Shown here: positions 1 through 14,398 of the stretch, piece after piece | How the letters are laid out: every line of letters begins with the position of its first letter | Numbering within the stretch: the first letter of the stretch is position 1 | Source: Bryum argenteum | Lineage: Eukaryota > Streptophyta > Bryopsida > Bryales > Bryaceae | Reading direction: 5' to 3' | DNA: 64,000 bases | NCBI GenBank assembly: GCA_037043015.1 | Contig: CM073323.1 | Span: 14,649,258-14,713,257 of the forward strand | The notes under the pieces: generated by a model | Database searches by the model: none | Told to the model about the DNA's origin: nothing | What the model saw: only the letters and a program-made list of their open reading frames with translations | Translations under genes and position numbers: made by a program

Positions 1-369
1 AGGCTCTTCACATTCTTGTTCTCCCGTGAGTTAGGAATATGTCCATACAATTTTTAACCCCATAGGACATATAAAACCTACAGAAATCCTTGAGTTTTCA
101 CATGGAGGTATGCTGAGATTGAAATACGAAGGCCCCTATTTTACCATGAAATGAAGGCATATTGGATTGGAATATGGATCACTGAGATTTTGCCTGGGTA
201 CCTCTTCTACATGTCCAAAAAACACATTTGAAAGAAACTTCAAATTCAATATTTGGTGAGATTTTGGAGTTTTTGCATTCTAACCAATTTTGGGCAAATT
301 TTGAGAACAAATGGGCATTTTGATTCACATTTCAAATAGTGTTTTCAAACTTTGACCATGAATCTATTG

Positions 370-610
370 TTTAAGGCATGTAGCTTGTTTTGTTTTCTTT
401 GGAAGGTATCATTATGATCTCCAGCACCGTCGGTCGGTAGGAGGCACATGAGGTGTCGTTGGAAGCAAGTTTTTTGTAGAATTGTTGAAAACAATTGGAT
501 CGCACAAGAGTCAATGAATCCCGAGGTATTGAATTTTGAAGTATTTGTGGCCCTAGAAATATTGAAATAATTTGTATGAGTGTGGCAACACCACGGGAAC
601 GTACTAGTAT
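370..610. repeat. Dispersed repeat, copy 1
   Basis: Shares CACATGAGGTGTCGTTGGAA exactly, and a flanking order of weaker matches (a CATGAGG/GGCACATG block before it and GGCAACACCACGGGAACGTA-like sequence after it), with 24780-25120. Nature unknown; short open frames here are not conserved between copies. Confidence 0.6.
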
Positions 611-1225
611 CTCCAAGATTTGTCCAATGCACTTTCTCCAAAACAAGCATAAATCATAAATTTTCTTGAAGTATTTTCCATCTCTTCATTAATAAAATTA
701 AAATCTCTTCTTTATATCCTTCAACATACATGCTAAAACTCTAAAAGGGTTGATCAAAGGTGTCTCTAGGGTCAAGGAAATTTGATATGATAGAAAAAAA
801 AAGATATGGGAAATCCAACCCCCCTTCCAAAGTGTTGGGTAGGTCACCCTACCTAATGTTGTTCATGTTTGTCAATGAAACTGCCATTAACACGCGCCCC
901 TTTCAATTGATGAGGAGGATGATGGTGATGACGGGGATGAGGATGGCAGCGAGCGAGCTAGCGAGGTCGGCTAACTTAGCCGCTCACAACACAAGTTTCT
1001 TGAGTGGGTGAGCAGGCACTTTGACTCCGGTCAACCCATTCAACCATTGCCATGGTTTCATGCACCGCATGGCTCCATGGAACATCTCATTTTTGTTGTA
1101 GGGTCGGGGCCCCGCATCGTGCTCATCGCCCTTTCAAACATTATTCTGTCGGGATCAATTTTCTTGAGTACAATTATATTCGGGTTCAGTGTTCTCGAAC
1201 TGGTGAAAATTTATCAGGAAAAAAT

Positions 1226-1353
<128 letters not shown>

Positions 1354-2390
1354 CAATCCAACTTTTTCTACAAGCAAGTCGAAACCCACACATTTACTAA
1401 ATGGATGAGTTCTATGTACTTGTGAGAGACATTACTCATGTTTGGTTTAGAGCATCTTCACCCATACTCGCTAAAAATGTTCATCTTTATTTGAAGAGCC
1501 CTTGAAATCACACTCCCCAACCCTTGAAGGCTCCTCGATCAAGCACTAAAAATGCGTGTAATATAGTCAATGCACCAATCGCAAGTAGATTGTCAGAATA
1601 TCAACTAGACTTAGATCTGGAGGGCCATTTCTTGACGCGCCAAAGTAAAGAGCCACAAGGCATTTTTGAAGGGCCCTTTAGCATTTCTCATCCACTTGTT
1701 GCGTTTGTCAGACCCTTGGCAAATCTGGGTGCGGATGCTCTGGGCATGTGGGAGAAGGAGCTACTTTTTTATTCTTTCATTCTTATATACTCTATTTTAA
1801 CACAAATTTAAAATTTGTGTGGTTATTGAGCAGGTCACCTTATCGAAGCACAAATCATGAAAGCAAAGCAAAACTCTCTTTTTAACTATCACAATCTTCT
1901 CTCGATCGACCGGCGGCGGTGGGGGAAGAGGTTGCATCAATTGCGATCGATCGAACGCCGAAGGAGCTTCGCTTTATTTACTCGACTGCGATCGATCGAG
2001 CAAGCAAGCTCCGATCGAAGATGTGCAACGATCAAATGTACCCGAACAATCACGCTCTCTTGATCGATTGCTTGTCGGGGACTCTAATTAATCTAGCTAA
2101 TACACAGTAATTATTCCACTGCAACCTAGCTCGTGGAGAGCGTGACTGTGTATGTATGTGTGTATACTGTCGATCGAACAACTGCTAGCTAGCCTTCGAT
2201 CCATTTGATCGAAGGACGGCGGACCGATCAATCGAGAGGCGAATCTAATGAACCGGTGCTGAAGAACACCCTTCAATTGATGATCGTTCTCCAGTTTCAG
2301 TAGATCGATCAGTGAATCAGTTGCATCTCTGCATTATGATAGAGTGGTCTGAAATGGAGCAGCTATTCTAATCTTCGCTGAGAGGTACAT

Positions 2391-2509
2391 AAAAGCTTGG
2401 CTAACATGTAGTATCGGCGACCTTCCATGTATTATTTCGTGCAGAATGTAGCAAGCGGGTACATTTGCCAAGGTGAGGTCACCGATACTACATGTGTCCC
2501 CAAAAGCTT
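2391..2509. other. Hairpin-forming inverted repeat (miRNA-like fold)
   Basis: Arms ACATGTAGTATCGGCGACC (2404-2422) and GGTCACCGATACTACATGT (2477-2495) pair at 18 of 19 positions across a 54-nt loop, and AAAAGCTT occurs outside both arms. It could be a MIRNA foldback, an old MITE or chance. No known miRNA was recognised. Confidence 0.55.
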
Positions 2510-2559
2510 CCCAACACAACAGTACCATGTACTCACTGCATGCAAACATTACAGAGTGT

Positions 2560-5500
2560 CACTTTAGGGCACCATTTTATGAACACCAATACCCCAACTT
2601 CAATAATGGCTCAATTTTCAGGAGGGGAAATCTCCAAGAATATTTGTGCTAGTAGAAAGATAGAGCAAGTGAAAGTATCATTTTTGGAAGGTGGGTGCCA
2701 TACAAGAAGAATGATCATTTGGGATTTTAAAATGTGAAAAAAAACAATACTACTCCTGATCTGCAGGGGGCAATCTAGTCACACTGTCAGTGGCAAGGGT
2801 GAAGAAGTCAAACGAAGGATATGAGCCCCAACAGTTGAAATTATAATTGATGCAAGTAAAAAATAGAAGGGGAAATAATAATTATTTTATTTATCTGAAA
2901 ATAAGGAAAGTCCTATAGGGGATGGTAAGGTATACTGTAGTGGCTGGCAGTGGGATCCCTTCCCCCCAATCGAGTATGATAAGGTAAGGTAAGGTAAGGT
3001 AGGGCCAGGGTTGATAATGATATTGCACCAACACCTGCACCAAACCAAATGGGCCCTTTCTTTACACACACTATCATAGCTGTGAACCAGTCAACCTGCA
3101 AAGGGGAACAGGAAGAGGAAGAGGAAGAGGAAGGGGGGTCTTGAAATTGTCAAAATTTTATGGACTTTTCTTATTCCTACTTTATGATGAGTGTTTGTAT
3201 TTTTCAAATGTGAAGGAGCCAGAAGTTCGAGAAGCAAACATGAAGTGAATGTAGGGAATTGGATCCTGATCAATTGGGTGCGACAACAATGGAAGGCCAA
3301 CTCTTGGGCTGAACGCACTTCCTTACTGTCAATAAATAATTATTCTTATTTTATTTAGAAATATTTACATAAAAATCATGAAATGTATCTTAAGTTCTTA
3401 AAATTATGCTGACCAACCCCACAAGCTCCTTCCCTACATGCAATCGCAGGGCAAATTTGAGGTCACCAATAGCTCCTGTGGATTTGTCACCTTGCTCCTA
3501 TAGGGAGGAGAATTGCTCCTTGCAGACCCCCCCCCCCTTTGGCGAGAGTAGAAGACAGTTAATTGAGCTCCCTACAAAACCTACACTTGTTGGGAGTTTA
3601 ACCCGTTGGCGATAAACCTCATATTTTCAATTAACCACGCCACCACATGTTGGTTGGTTTGGACAGATGGCGTAGTCATAAACAATATTATTACACATGA
3701 AGAGATAGTGACTACTTATAAAGTGTGCTCTAAGATACCCTTGACAATCAATAGCTTTTGGGTGTAACAACTTGTAAAGTTGATACTTTACTCCTCATAA
3801 AAAGTGGCCCTAATTCATGCACTATGACCACCAACCACATGTAAGAGAGTTACCCATTCACAAAACCAAAGCCTAGTGTGAATAGTTGGAAGGGAAAAGT
3901 GCATTGTATCTGCAGCTACGAGCGAGGGGCCATGCTAGGCATTAGCAAGCGATGATGACCCAAACTCACTTTCTGCAAATATTTATGTATATCAATTATG
4001 CATCCATAACTGGCAACACTTTCTCCTGCAGAAGAAAAATCGCAAAAATAATAAATCATCACCATATTTATTTTTCCAAAAAATAAAAATCATTAAAACA
4101 CTACAAACATTGCATGATCCCTCTAGCTAGGGTTGTAGCTATCCATACACACTTCCATAATAGCTTGTGGGGAAGCATGAAGCCAAGCCCCAAGGCAATG
4201 AACCGCATGATTGTTTGCATGGAAAGCAGCTCCATGTGACTGTGTCAACCAAATCAAAACCAATTTTTTTTCAAAAAAATTCAAACTGGCCACTCACCTG
4301 CAACTCTGCCACTGAGTAAATTCACAATAGTAACTTGATACCATAGTATTATCAAAAATAAAAAAAGACCATTGAGTCAGACACTTGCTGATCTGCTCTC
4401 TGATGGGATCTTCTCTACCAATAGAATTTCTTCGCCACAGACAGGGCTCTGACCGAGAGAAAAACAAACAACTGTTTTTTTGAATAAAAAATGTTTGAAG
4501 AATACTGTATGTACCTGTGGAAATATTCGCTGCACCGTATCGAGTACAGTTCGGCATTTCTGGATCGTGTTGACCGAGCTGACAATATAATTCAGCTGCT
4601 CCCAACTGTGTAGCATTTAGTTATTGGTATACAAATATAGGTATGTGTGGGCAAAGGCTCCAGTTTCCGAGGCAAGTGATCGAGCACAACGGTACAGTAC
4701 AAGCTAGTGGTGAGTAGGTAGCATTGATGCGATTGGCTTCCTGTCTGCGGTACAGAGCTAATGTAGCCCAACAAAAAGAAAGAAAAGAAAGGCAAATAGC
4801 TAGGGTGTTGATCGTGTACCCAGACTGGTTTTCGATTGTTGCTACCGAGGAGCTCCCAAGACTCAGTCAGAGGCAGAGGCACTGAAACACGAAGATTTAG
4901 TCCTCTGCATGCGAGCTCTTGTCGGCAGCTTGCCACAGCTTTTTCACATTCTCCGCATAAGGGTTCGTGGCAGCTACTATCAAGGATGATGAGACAGTCC
5001 CGTTTCTCATCCACGAGTTGTTGTTCCCTTTGCCGAGGCTTGCTTGTTTTGAACTAATAATTGTGTTGTTTTCCCGCCAAGTACCCTCCTCCTTTCCTTT
5101 CCTTGCTCGCCGTTGTCCTTCTGCTTGTACTCCGCTCAAGATTTTTCTGCCACTTTCTCTGCATTCACCAGCGCAATGGCAATATTTGCAGTCGTTTTAT
5201 CTGCTGGTGCAGTAGGAGGAGTGTTAAGCGTTTGAGCGCATTCTCTTCTCTGTGGAGCGAGTGCAGTGCTTTCTCCTTTTAGAGTCTTCGCCTGGGATTA
5301 TCTTTCGTCTTTTCGTCGCAGAGTGCACTAGTCGTCAATACCCTATCTGGGCTGCTACTACCACTGTCCTGTATTACATTTCAATATCGCCCTCACTACA
5401 AACCTGCGTTCTGATGATACCAACCTCTAAGTATCAATTAACAAATAATCGAGTTGCTGTACGAATCTCTGAAGCATCTAGGCATTTGAATGTGGACAAA

Positions 5501-8500
5501 CGCAAATTGCAACATGAGTCCAGCTATGTTCCGCAAAAGTTGTGGCTTCCGCAATCGCTTCACGACTTTTTCTTCTCAACCAAGCCTGCAGATGTGCATT
5601 TCATCCTGTGACTGCACGCCCCCCACAAACCCACTGAGTGTCAACCATTGAGTAACAGCTACAGACAAATTCTTCATGTACAATAGAGTGGACCCCACAA
5701 ATTGGGTGCTTACGACTAGCTTAACCTGTTGTTGAAATTTTGTTGCATAATCGCAAGTACAGTAGTCTCCTGTGAGATGAAAACAGATGAAATGCTTCCA
5801 CATTGGTTTTATTATGCAAAGCCTAATTGACGGCTATCTTTTTGCAATTCAGATATGAGAGTATGGCTGTCTTCTGGCGATTCGAAGATGAGAATCTGGG
5901 CGATGAGATCTTGCGTGTTCTCACAGTTTATGTGCATCATGGCAGCTTTCGAACGATGGGGCGGTGGGTCTTCACGCAAAATGTCTGAATTCTTCTAACT
6001 TCTAAATCTAGGTTCGGAATCGATCATCCATCCATGATTCTTGAGACCCATCCTCTTGGTAGCTGTTACCCACATTTTCCATACGTTCAACTGACTCTTT
6101 CTTCGATCTAGCAAGTTATTCTCACTCCTCATTTAATTGCCATTATTCTAGTGGTCCAGAACGAGGTTGAGAACGACCATTCGCATCTTAGCTGTAAATG
6201 TGCCAGCTCATTGAGGTCACCACGTCGCTCTCGAACTCCCTTCCAGACAGGATTCCATTGCTTTCATCTGCATGCTCCTCCACGGCTCTTTCACACTCAC
6301 ACTGTTTTCACCCCAAGCACTTTCACTTTCTCGCTGCAACAAGTGCACCCCAAGCACTTTCACTTTTCCACTGCAACAAGTGCATGCAGTCCACCCAATA
6401 TTCACTTGGTACGGTACCACGATATGCGACTTGATCATTGAATTAACGTGAGCTTCAATCGAGTGTTGGATTCTCCGCAAAGCTGACAACACTGAAAAAG
6501 AAGACACCGAAATTCAGTGTTCTGCAGAGCCTGGCTGATTCTGTGATAGATAGTTAGATAGAGAGAGAGATAGCGGTTGTCAGTGTATCGCTCAAGTGCA
6601 GAGTAGATGTCCGAGGTCCCTTTTCGAAGCAACTAGCATCTGGCCTTAAATGGGTTGCGATGTCTTACACTTTGTGGCAGGGACATCTTGTTCGGTTGTT
6701 CGACATGCTTCCACTTTGAGACATTCGGCACTCAGTTCGGAGCTCCATCATGCGTTGAACAAGACAATGTACCATCCGCGCATAAGAGTTATTCAATGCA
6801 GACATTAGTTGGTAAGAGTTACATAACGGATGGGAGGGTCAGTTGATATGGGGTTCTGTTACGTGTTATGTCGGATGAACGCGTAACTTCATCATTCTTG
6901 CAGTTTCTGGAAGTGGGCTACGAATGTCTTTAAGGGATTTGAATTACGTAAAGTATGGACTATACCTCACTTGCCGTAGTACTGGTCTTGAGCTGCAACC
7001 TTGGATGTGACAAGCTTTATAGTTAATCAAACTTTTGACCAGAAATTTTCAGGCACAAGGGCGTTCAAGACAAGGCTCTGAAGTATATTACATGCCAATT
7101 CTGGATGAAATAACTCGGATTTTCATGTGAGACGTGGTCTTGATAACCTTGGATAAATATCTATTTCAAGTTTCTTGTCGCAACTTAACTGAATGGTGAT
7201 ATATTGCGTTCACAGCACGACGAAGAACTTGATCAGGCAAGCTTCTCGAATTGGATGCAGCTGTAATACTTTCCACAGCTCAAAGAAGCATTAGGTGGTC
7301 CAGATTAGCGAAAGACTACTCGTGGACCGATTCAACATGTTGGCAAGCTCATCCAATGACACTCATACAAGAACGGACTTACTCTCAATTCACTAACCTA
7401 TGTTGCACAAATCAAAGAGTAGTCCAATAGATTCCTATGATAGCTCAATACAAGGAGCACCCACCACAGTAATAATGTGTAAACTCAGTACAAGAAGACT
7501 ACAAATGCAATGTCAAGGCACCTAAGTGTGCCATAAAAGATGCCATGCATGAATACCATAAATTCAAGCTAGCCTTGCGATTGTTCCGAAGCAAGAACCC
7601 ACGAAAGAGGTCAATGGAAACCCATATTCATTGAAGCTGTTACGTGTTCTGTTGAGCTGCTCACAACAACTTGGCTCAGACTGACCAAGATCGGTCGATG
7701 CTATACACTACGGTTCCGGGCATCTATCCCACAGCATGTCTAAAAGAATAACTGAGCCAGATCTATAAAAAACCCAATCCTGGCCTAGATTCTCCTTTAA
7801 TTTTTGGCATTTTCCACGACTGACTGCAATGCACTCTATCATCCTCCTTCGATTAGGATTGCAAAAATCATATTCTTCGAGGAGTAGAATCCTCTCACGA
7901 AGCAGATCAGAAGTCTTGGTTCCTGAAAGCATCTATGCTAGGATGGGGGCCGTACCAGATGCAGAGCAGGTAGTTTAAGTAAGGAGGAACAACCGTCAAG
8001 AGCAATTGCTCCCCTCTCCTTCATGTAGTTGATTAGCCTACTGCGACATGATGCGAAGTCTAATGCCAACTCTATGACTCATTGAGCGCACTTATACAAA
8101 GACTAACCTAAGATCTCACTGTAAAAAAAAAGATCGAACCCACATTTGAGAAAATTATTGACCTTAGTCTACAAATAAATTAAGTAATGAGATTGCAGCT
8201 CGCTCCAGGAGCAGAGGACGTCAGTGCCAGCATGTTCTAAATACAAGAGGAAGGACAGGAGCAATAACAGATAATACGAAGGAAGGAAATGAGCTATAGT
8301 GAAAACAGACGAATCTTAGAAGCAAATCTGCATACTCTGACAGCAATCGACTAAATTGAGAGTAATTTGGTGTAAATGGTATGACGAATGGTGCTACTGG
8401 GCGTCAAAGCTCTCAAAACCATGTCACTGATTGAATCAAGTTTCTTTGCTACGACAAGTTCTTGCATCTATTGCAGAGCAACATCAACTCCCAAAAATAT

Positions 8501-9795
8501 TGTGTATGAACTGCACATTCAAGCAGAGGTTCCAAAGCAAAAACTTACCGATAGAAATGTTGAAGGCCAGGCGAGTTTGAAAGTAACTCCAATTGAGGAC
8601 TACCTAGTATTCGATCCGGGATGACGTCGTCCTACAGCAAAGACAATAACAACTCGTAAGTGCCACAATATATGCTCTTCAGGAAAGCGTCCTCAGACCC
8701 TGACATATCGTCTAAATGACAGAGTACGTTGACCATAGGAGAAATGGACCTCGGATATGCGTGAAAACGAGATCCCACATCCCGACTTCAACGAGATACG
8801 ACAGTTCAATAAACATCACAAAAAAGGGAGACATGTTGGTAGATGACTCACAGACCCAACTGCACTCGGTACCTGGCAAGCAATGGCAACACCCGAACGG
8901 CCACCAAAAACGAGAGTCTCCTCAACAGAGGGACAAACGGAACGATACGTGCACATCATCATGACAGATGAACAAATCCTGTAGCACTTTTGCTGGGATA
9001 AACACACACAAACACACGCATCACAGACCACTGCCTATTCCCACAGGAATGCGTGTCCAGGAACCTCCAAGATTAAAAGAAAAGTAATGAAACGACACGA
9101 GAACGGAGATGTAGACCATACACAGAAACAAAAACGTCCCATCACGAACTGGCTGCCCTAAAAGCTAGGCACACAAGGGTACGTGACAAGATACTGTACA
9201 GCGAATAAACACTAAATACTTCAAACGGATGACAATGTTCTCCGACTACTAAGTAGGATAATATGATGATGGTGAAGATGCACTCGTGGTAGGGATGGGC
9301 TGCGTCAGATGTAGCCTATATGACTAACTGATACAGATCGGCTTATAGATCATACGGTTCGACACAAGACCGGCCCCGTATGTCTAAGAAAATCACAGAA
9401 ACAAACTCCTTAAAGATGACTAATAGCTGCGCAATGTTAATGAACAAGGTAACACAAAGTCCACCCTCGGACCTACACGAACATGAACTTGGACGTACTG
9501 GGGTCACAGGTTAGGAAACACACATACATAGCTGGTAGCTGTTCGTAAGTAGATAATCAACATTGAGCTTCCTAAATTGGCCAGAAATGGTACATTTCAC
9601 AGGGGGGGTGCTAGCTTGCACTAGAGTAAAATAAAGCAAACAAGCTTGCTTGATTATGAAAAAGCTGTTTTCCCCACCTGCAAGTATGATTGGTGATGGC
9701 GCCCGCGGCGGTTCAATCAGAGTGCCAGCACAACTATTTTTCCCCGCATGCACTGTCTAATGCGCAGCTCTACTCTTTGAGGTCGGTACCCCTGT
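2560..9795. other. No supported gene
   Basis: Short open frames only, none with a recognisable domain or splice-linked continuation. Minor simple repeats: AAGGT repeats near 2980, GGAAGA repeats near 3110, a run of C near 3528 and the tandem duplication at 6309. From about 9.7 kb the sequence is probably the 3' UTR of the CELF/Bruno gene. A gene with very short exons or a non-coding RNA could be missed. Confidence 0.5.
6309..6382. repeat. 37-bp tandem duplication
   Basis: CACCCCAAGCACTTTCACTT recurs 37 bp apart (6309 and 6346), each followed by a CTGCAACAAGTG block. The region is otherwise unassigned. Confidence 0.8.
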
Positions 9796-12700
9796 TCAAT
9801 AGGGTTTGCTTTGTTTAGTGTCCCTCTTCAGCTGAACCTTCAATCTTTTCCCACTTAACTGGAATCCGTTCATTACATTTATGGCAGCTTGGGCTGCTTC
9901 AGGAGTGTCATAACTTACGAAACCTGCACCATCAGATACCATGCAGGCTAGTCAGGAACAGAACCAAAATGACGAGTCACAAGCGGGCAGGGAACTGTAT
10001 TCAAGCACAAACTAAACTAGAATATTCAACTAAAATTTCTGAGCAGCAAAATCATTCATGAATAGAAATTCGTACAAACGACAATGCAAGTGCTCAGAGA
10101 GAGGGAAATTGACAAACGCAGCAGTACATAGAAAAAACATCTAAAAGTAAGCATTATGTGAAAGAAGTGAAGAAACCACAGAAGTATTAAGTGCATGAAA
10201 TCGTACCAAAGCATTTGCTGGCTCCAGTTGTCTTGTCTACAAAGACTTTGGCGCTAATAACATTTCCAAAAGATGAGAACGCTGTAGAGAGCTCCTGATC
10301 ACCAAACTCGGGCGGTATGTGATAAATAAATAGATTGGCGCCCGCTGGACCTGCACAATTACAGAGGCATCAACCTCGATACGTACATAAGGATTTAAAA
10401 ATTCAGAGCGTACAGTGCCGTGCACTCGACAGCTCCAACTATTTGGAAATATATCAGTGTGCTCTGAAATGATAAACGTCGATACCTCGAGAAGCAACCG
10501 GTCGTATTGCATGTGATTATTGCCATTTGGCTAAAAAACCTGTTGATATTGATGTTCCTTAATCTATATTACCAGATACTGTGTTTGAAGCTGTAGCTAG
10601 AACCACCTAAAACTATTGGAATTTCTTCATGATTAGAATATATTCTTGAACCTGGTTAACTAATACGTATAGCTGCGCAGTTAACTTGGTTCAAAGAGGA
10701 ACTACACGTCCTACCACTGATCCAAAAGCTGAACAACACTTGCTGGCACCGAAAGGTTTCATGCAGAGCTGTACAGGTTGTAATCAAATGATGAAACGTA
10801 CCTTCAGTTTGAGGACCCACACTAGTCCTAACAGCAGCAGCTGCTGCTTGCGCAGTATTCATCCCGATTAGAGAAGGTGCTAATGGAGATGGGTACGACT
10901 GGCCCTGATGTGCCATCATCTGGCCTTGATAAGGAATTTGGTATTGCTGCCCACCGAAAGGATATGCTGCCTGCTGCATGGGTGCATAAGTTGTGAGGTC
11001 GGATTGAGCTCCTGGGATCGCAGTGGGTAAACCGACCATGCCAGGCTGTTGTTGGTAAGCCATGGCATAATTGCTGATTGGCTGCACAAAGAAAATTATT
11101 ATCATATCAATATAATAGATGAACTTCACAAAGCCACAACCAACTACAAATACATATATCTCCTAAAAGTTGCTGTAGACGCGCAAAAATTCAACCAGTA
11201 AGCCCAAAAGTAGATGATGTCATTATGCTCCTCATCTACGTAATCAAGTTCCAGGAAGGTACCAAAAAAAAATTCTCGCAGTCACAATGCAGAAATTCTC
11301 ACCTGGTAAGAGTAGCCATTATAAGGTGGAGGGGCCGGTACATAGCCCATCGGAACAGCGCCGAATATTGATGGTTGCTGTCCAGGGATAGGAGGAGAAG
11401 AAACCGCTTGAGCCTTCTGCACTTTACGCGCCTGCCTTTCTTTCTCGGTGTCAGCCCACTTGACTACCAATGCAGATGCTGAACCCTGAACAGACATACA
11501 ACATGCGTAAATGTGAGCGGTGGTCTGAAGATGGATCAGATCATCACTTCAGAATCATTATTACGAGGCAGTACTACTAAGTAGATCACTCTCATAGGAG
11601 TAGTATATCACACACTAAATAACCCTTGTGAATGAAAGAGTAAATGGTTACCTCCATTTTGTGAACCCCGTTTAAGGCCTCAATAGCAGCAATAGCTTGT
11701 TCCTTGGTTTCGTACTTCAAAAAAGCACAGCCTGCACAAACGTGTTCATGCTTCAGCATTCGATAAGAAAAGACTCATCAATTAATACTAGAGTAATAAT
11801 TTACTCGTCATCATGACGAAAGATATTTGTACTCATTCTACTACCTCAAGTCTCTATATTTCATGTAGGATTTTAGTATATTCTTATTAGTTATCGGCTC
11901 CAAATGGGAAGTATACTGATTGCGAAGAGATTTAACGTAAAGCGCAATAAGTAGTGAAGAGAGCAGACAGAGGAGAAATTCACCTTTGCTGGTTGGCTGA
12001 GAGCCTTTGATGACAGAGAGTTCCTTGACAACCCCGTATTGCGAAAAAGCCGCCATCACGTCTGCTTTTGATGCGCTCTTAGGCAACATGCCAATAAAAA
12101 GCTTGTGCTCTGCCCAAAACGACCCACATCGAAAAGTAATTAGCACAATCAATCAGACTCTTAACCTGATATAGGAATACATTAAAACACTTCCTAGCAA
12201 GCCGATAAGACAACACAAACCACGAAAGAGAATGAAACTTAATGTGACTGGGAGGGGATGAAAAAACAGAGTACAGCGTAGTCCACAACAAAGGACTACG
12301 TCAACATGAGATTGAACTGCTAGCGTAAAGGGCAGCGTAGAAGAATATTTGCACACCTAAACGTTCCATTTCGCCATCTGCATATTTCACTTGCAAGGGA
12401 CTAGCTACCTGTCCTCATTAAAACGATGTATAAGTGATACAAAATCCTCTATTAGTGCACTTCACAGTCAACGACAAAAACCACGGTTACAGACTTCGAA
12501 ATACGTTCCCAAGTATGATGCAACCAAAAGAACATTAAACTAACAAGGCTCCAAAAGTGCCATCTCGCGAGCTCGTTCAGTAACTAACTACACTACAAAC
12601 AAAATGCAATGGAAGACCCTCGGAAAAGGGGGGTGGAGAACTTTACCGGCTGGAGTGTGCGCTTATTGTGGAAGATCTCAATAGCTTTGTCCGCCTCCTG

Positions 12701-13215
12701 CCTTGTTGTGTACGTAAGAAAGCAGCAACCTGTGATACCAGACAGGAAAGTACCACAGAGCATTAATAATGGCACTAGCGAATTCCAGGTATGAGCTACA
12801 GTCGAATCACCAGTCAGGTATTCACATTTGACGACCTTGATAGATATCAATAATTATAAAAAATCTCGTGCACTATAACCATGAAGAAAATTCAATTCCT
12901 TTGCTCTAAAGCCCACCGCCAGGCCGCACGAATAAAAAGTCTGAATCTACTACTATCATAAAATAAAATAAAATAACGAAAAGGAGAAGGAAGAAGACTA
13001 TACAAGAGTTCCTATTAATGATCTCGCGCACCTCGGGATTGCTTCGTAAGCTTGTCCTTGATGATATTAATCTCATAAACAGTTCCCGCTTCAGAGAAAA
13101 CCTCCGAAAGCTGCTGCTCAGACATCTGCTTGGGAAGCTGGCCCACGAAGAGTTTCACAGAATCAACCGACCGATTCGCCCCATTCTCCATCACACCTTC
13201 CATGCCTGCGGACAT
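9796..13215 (-). CDS. BRN1: CELF/Bruno-like RNA-binding protein with three RRMs (BRN1/BRN2-like)
   Basis: Nine coding exons on the minus strand: 13032-13215, 12647-12729, 12357-12408, 11984-12109, 11652-11731, 11303-11485, 10802-11081, 10207-10350, 9796-9923. They total 1260 nt (419 aa), all junctions GT-AG and in phase. RRM1 spans about residues 19-99 (RNP2 [11 protein letters not shown]1 RGCCFLTY, split by intron 1). RRM2 is about 108-185 ([15 protein letters not shown]). RRM3 is about 335-412 ([13 protein letters not shown]). A Gln/Pro/Ala-rich linker (about 200-330) separates RRM2 and RRM3, the usual CELF/Bruno layout. Family members bind U/GU-rich elements in mRNA to control splicing, translation or decay; Arabidopsis BRN1/2 destabilise SOC1 mRNA. 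The target here cannot be read from sequence. ATG 13215 is the first in-frame ATG after a TAG, but an acceptor-like CCGCAG just after it could make this a leader-intron boundary with ATG 13203 as the start. The leader probably extends to about 13.7-14.2 kb. Confidence 0.95.
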
Positions 13216-14240
13216 CCAAGACGACAACTAATTACAAACGCAATAAAGACGAGCTCCAATGCAAAACTCAACGCAGTTAGACAAAAACAAAACGAATTCC
13301 TAAATCCATTCGATACAAGCACTCACAAATCTCTCAAGAGTCTGCAATCGTTAAAATCAGCAAAAAATACCGGTACTCGGCTCTAAGATTCATGACCTCA
13401 GCTCTAGAACGAAATCTACATTCAGATTCAAGAAAGTCGCACACCGATGAATCTACTACCTGAAAGCTGGAGCAAAAAAAATGCCGACACGACTGAAATC
13501 TGCGTTCGAGGCCAAGAAGACACGGTGAAGAGAGACAAAGAAGAAGGGGATAGGGAGGCGAGACAAAGTAAACTTAGGGTGGTGAGATGCCAAACAAACA
13601 AACCTGAAAGGAGAGGGGAAGGAGGAGCACGTGGGGCCAGGCTGCAAAACTGGAGCACACCTGGCGCTGGCTTCACTCACTAAAGGCAAGAGGAGCAGCT
13701 GAGCAGCAGCCGCAGGAGGCTCGGAAGGCAGGCAGAGGACGACAGAGCAGAAAAGATGCTGAGCGACAAACAACAGCAGTGACGGAGAGAGTGAGGCCGA
13801 AGTGATCAGTTTCGGTCCGCCGGGCGGAAAAGGGCAAACAAAAAAGGTGAAAACACTGATTCCAGAAGAAGCTCAAAGAAGAATCCTCCCCCGAGACATT
13901 CAACCGCTGGCTACAGTGAATACGATACCGATAGTAAGATTTCGTACCTGGCTGGTTTCTACTGCCTGGCCTTTTCTATAATACCGGATCAATGCTGCTA
14001 ATGGAGGATCAGAGCGAGCTAAGTAACGGAATCCATGGCCATGTGAGGCTATGTAAGAAAAGGGCGGGGCGTGGCGGGCAGGCAAGCCCTCGGAAAGGGG
14101 GGGGGGACCGGGACAGGGACCGGATTGCAGTAACCATCACTGCGATCGCGATTTAGGGTTCAGATTGAATGGGAAGACGATGTTCCCTTGCCATGGGAAC
14201 GTCCCCGGGGAACGGACAGGGTGGCTGGCTGGACGTGGGA
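13216..14240 (-). other. Probable leader, leader intron and promoter of the CELF/Bruno gene
   Basis: No supported coding sequence. On the minus strand the stretch is pyrimidine-rich (13.45-13.9 kb), like an exonic leader, followed upstream by a GC-rich block with a G run near 14.09 kb. A CCGCAG acceptor-like site lies at 13207-13212. The exact start and any leader intron cannot be fixed from the sequence. Confidence 0.4.
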
Positions 14241-14398
14241 CGGAGTCTTTATAGGAGTCTTAACTTGCCCTATGACAGGTGGCATGTAACTTGAAGTTGC
14301 TTTAGTAATTCATTTTTCATGGAACCTGTTTTATTTGAACCCAGCCCCCGTTTTAATTGTTTCATTTTATACAGCCTTCTCATGATGTTGATATTTGA

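Noticed and set aside
4592..5014. 140-codon minus-strand frame
   Set aside because: No domain, no splice-linked continuation, and competing frames of similar size on both strands; not enough to call a gene.
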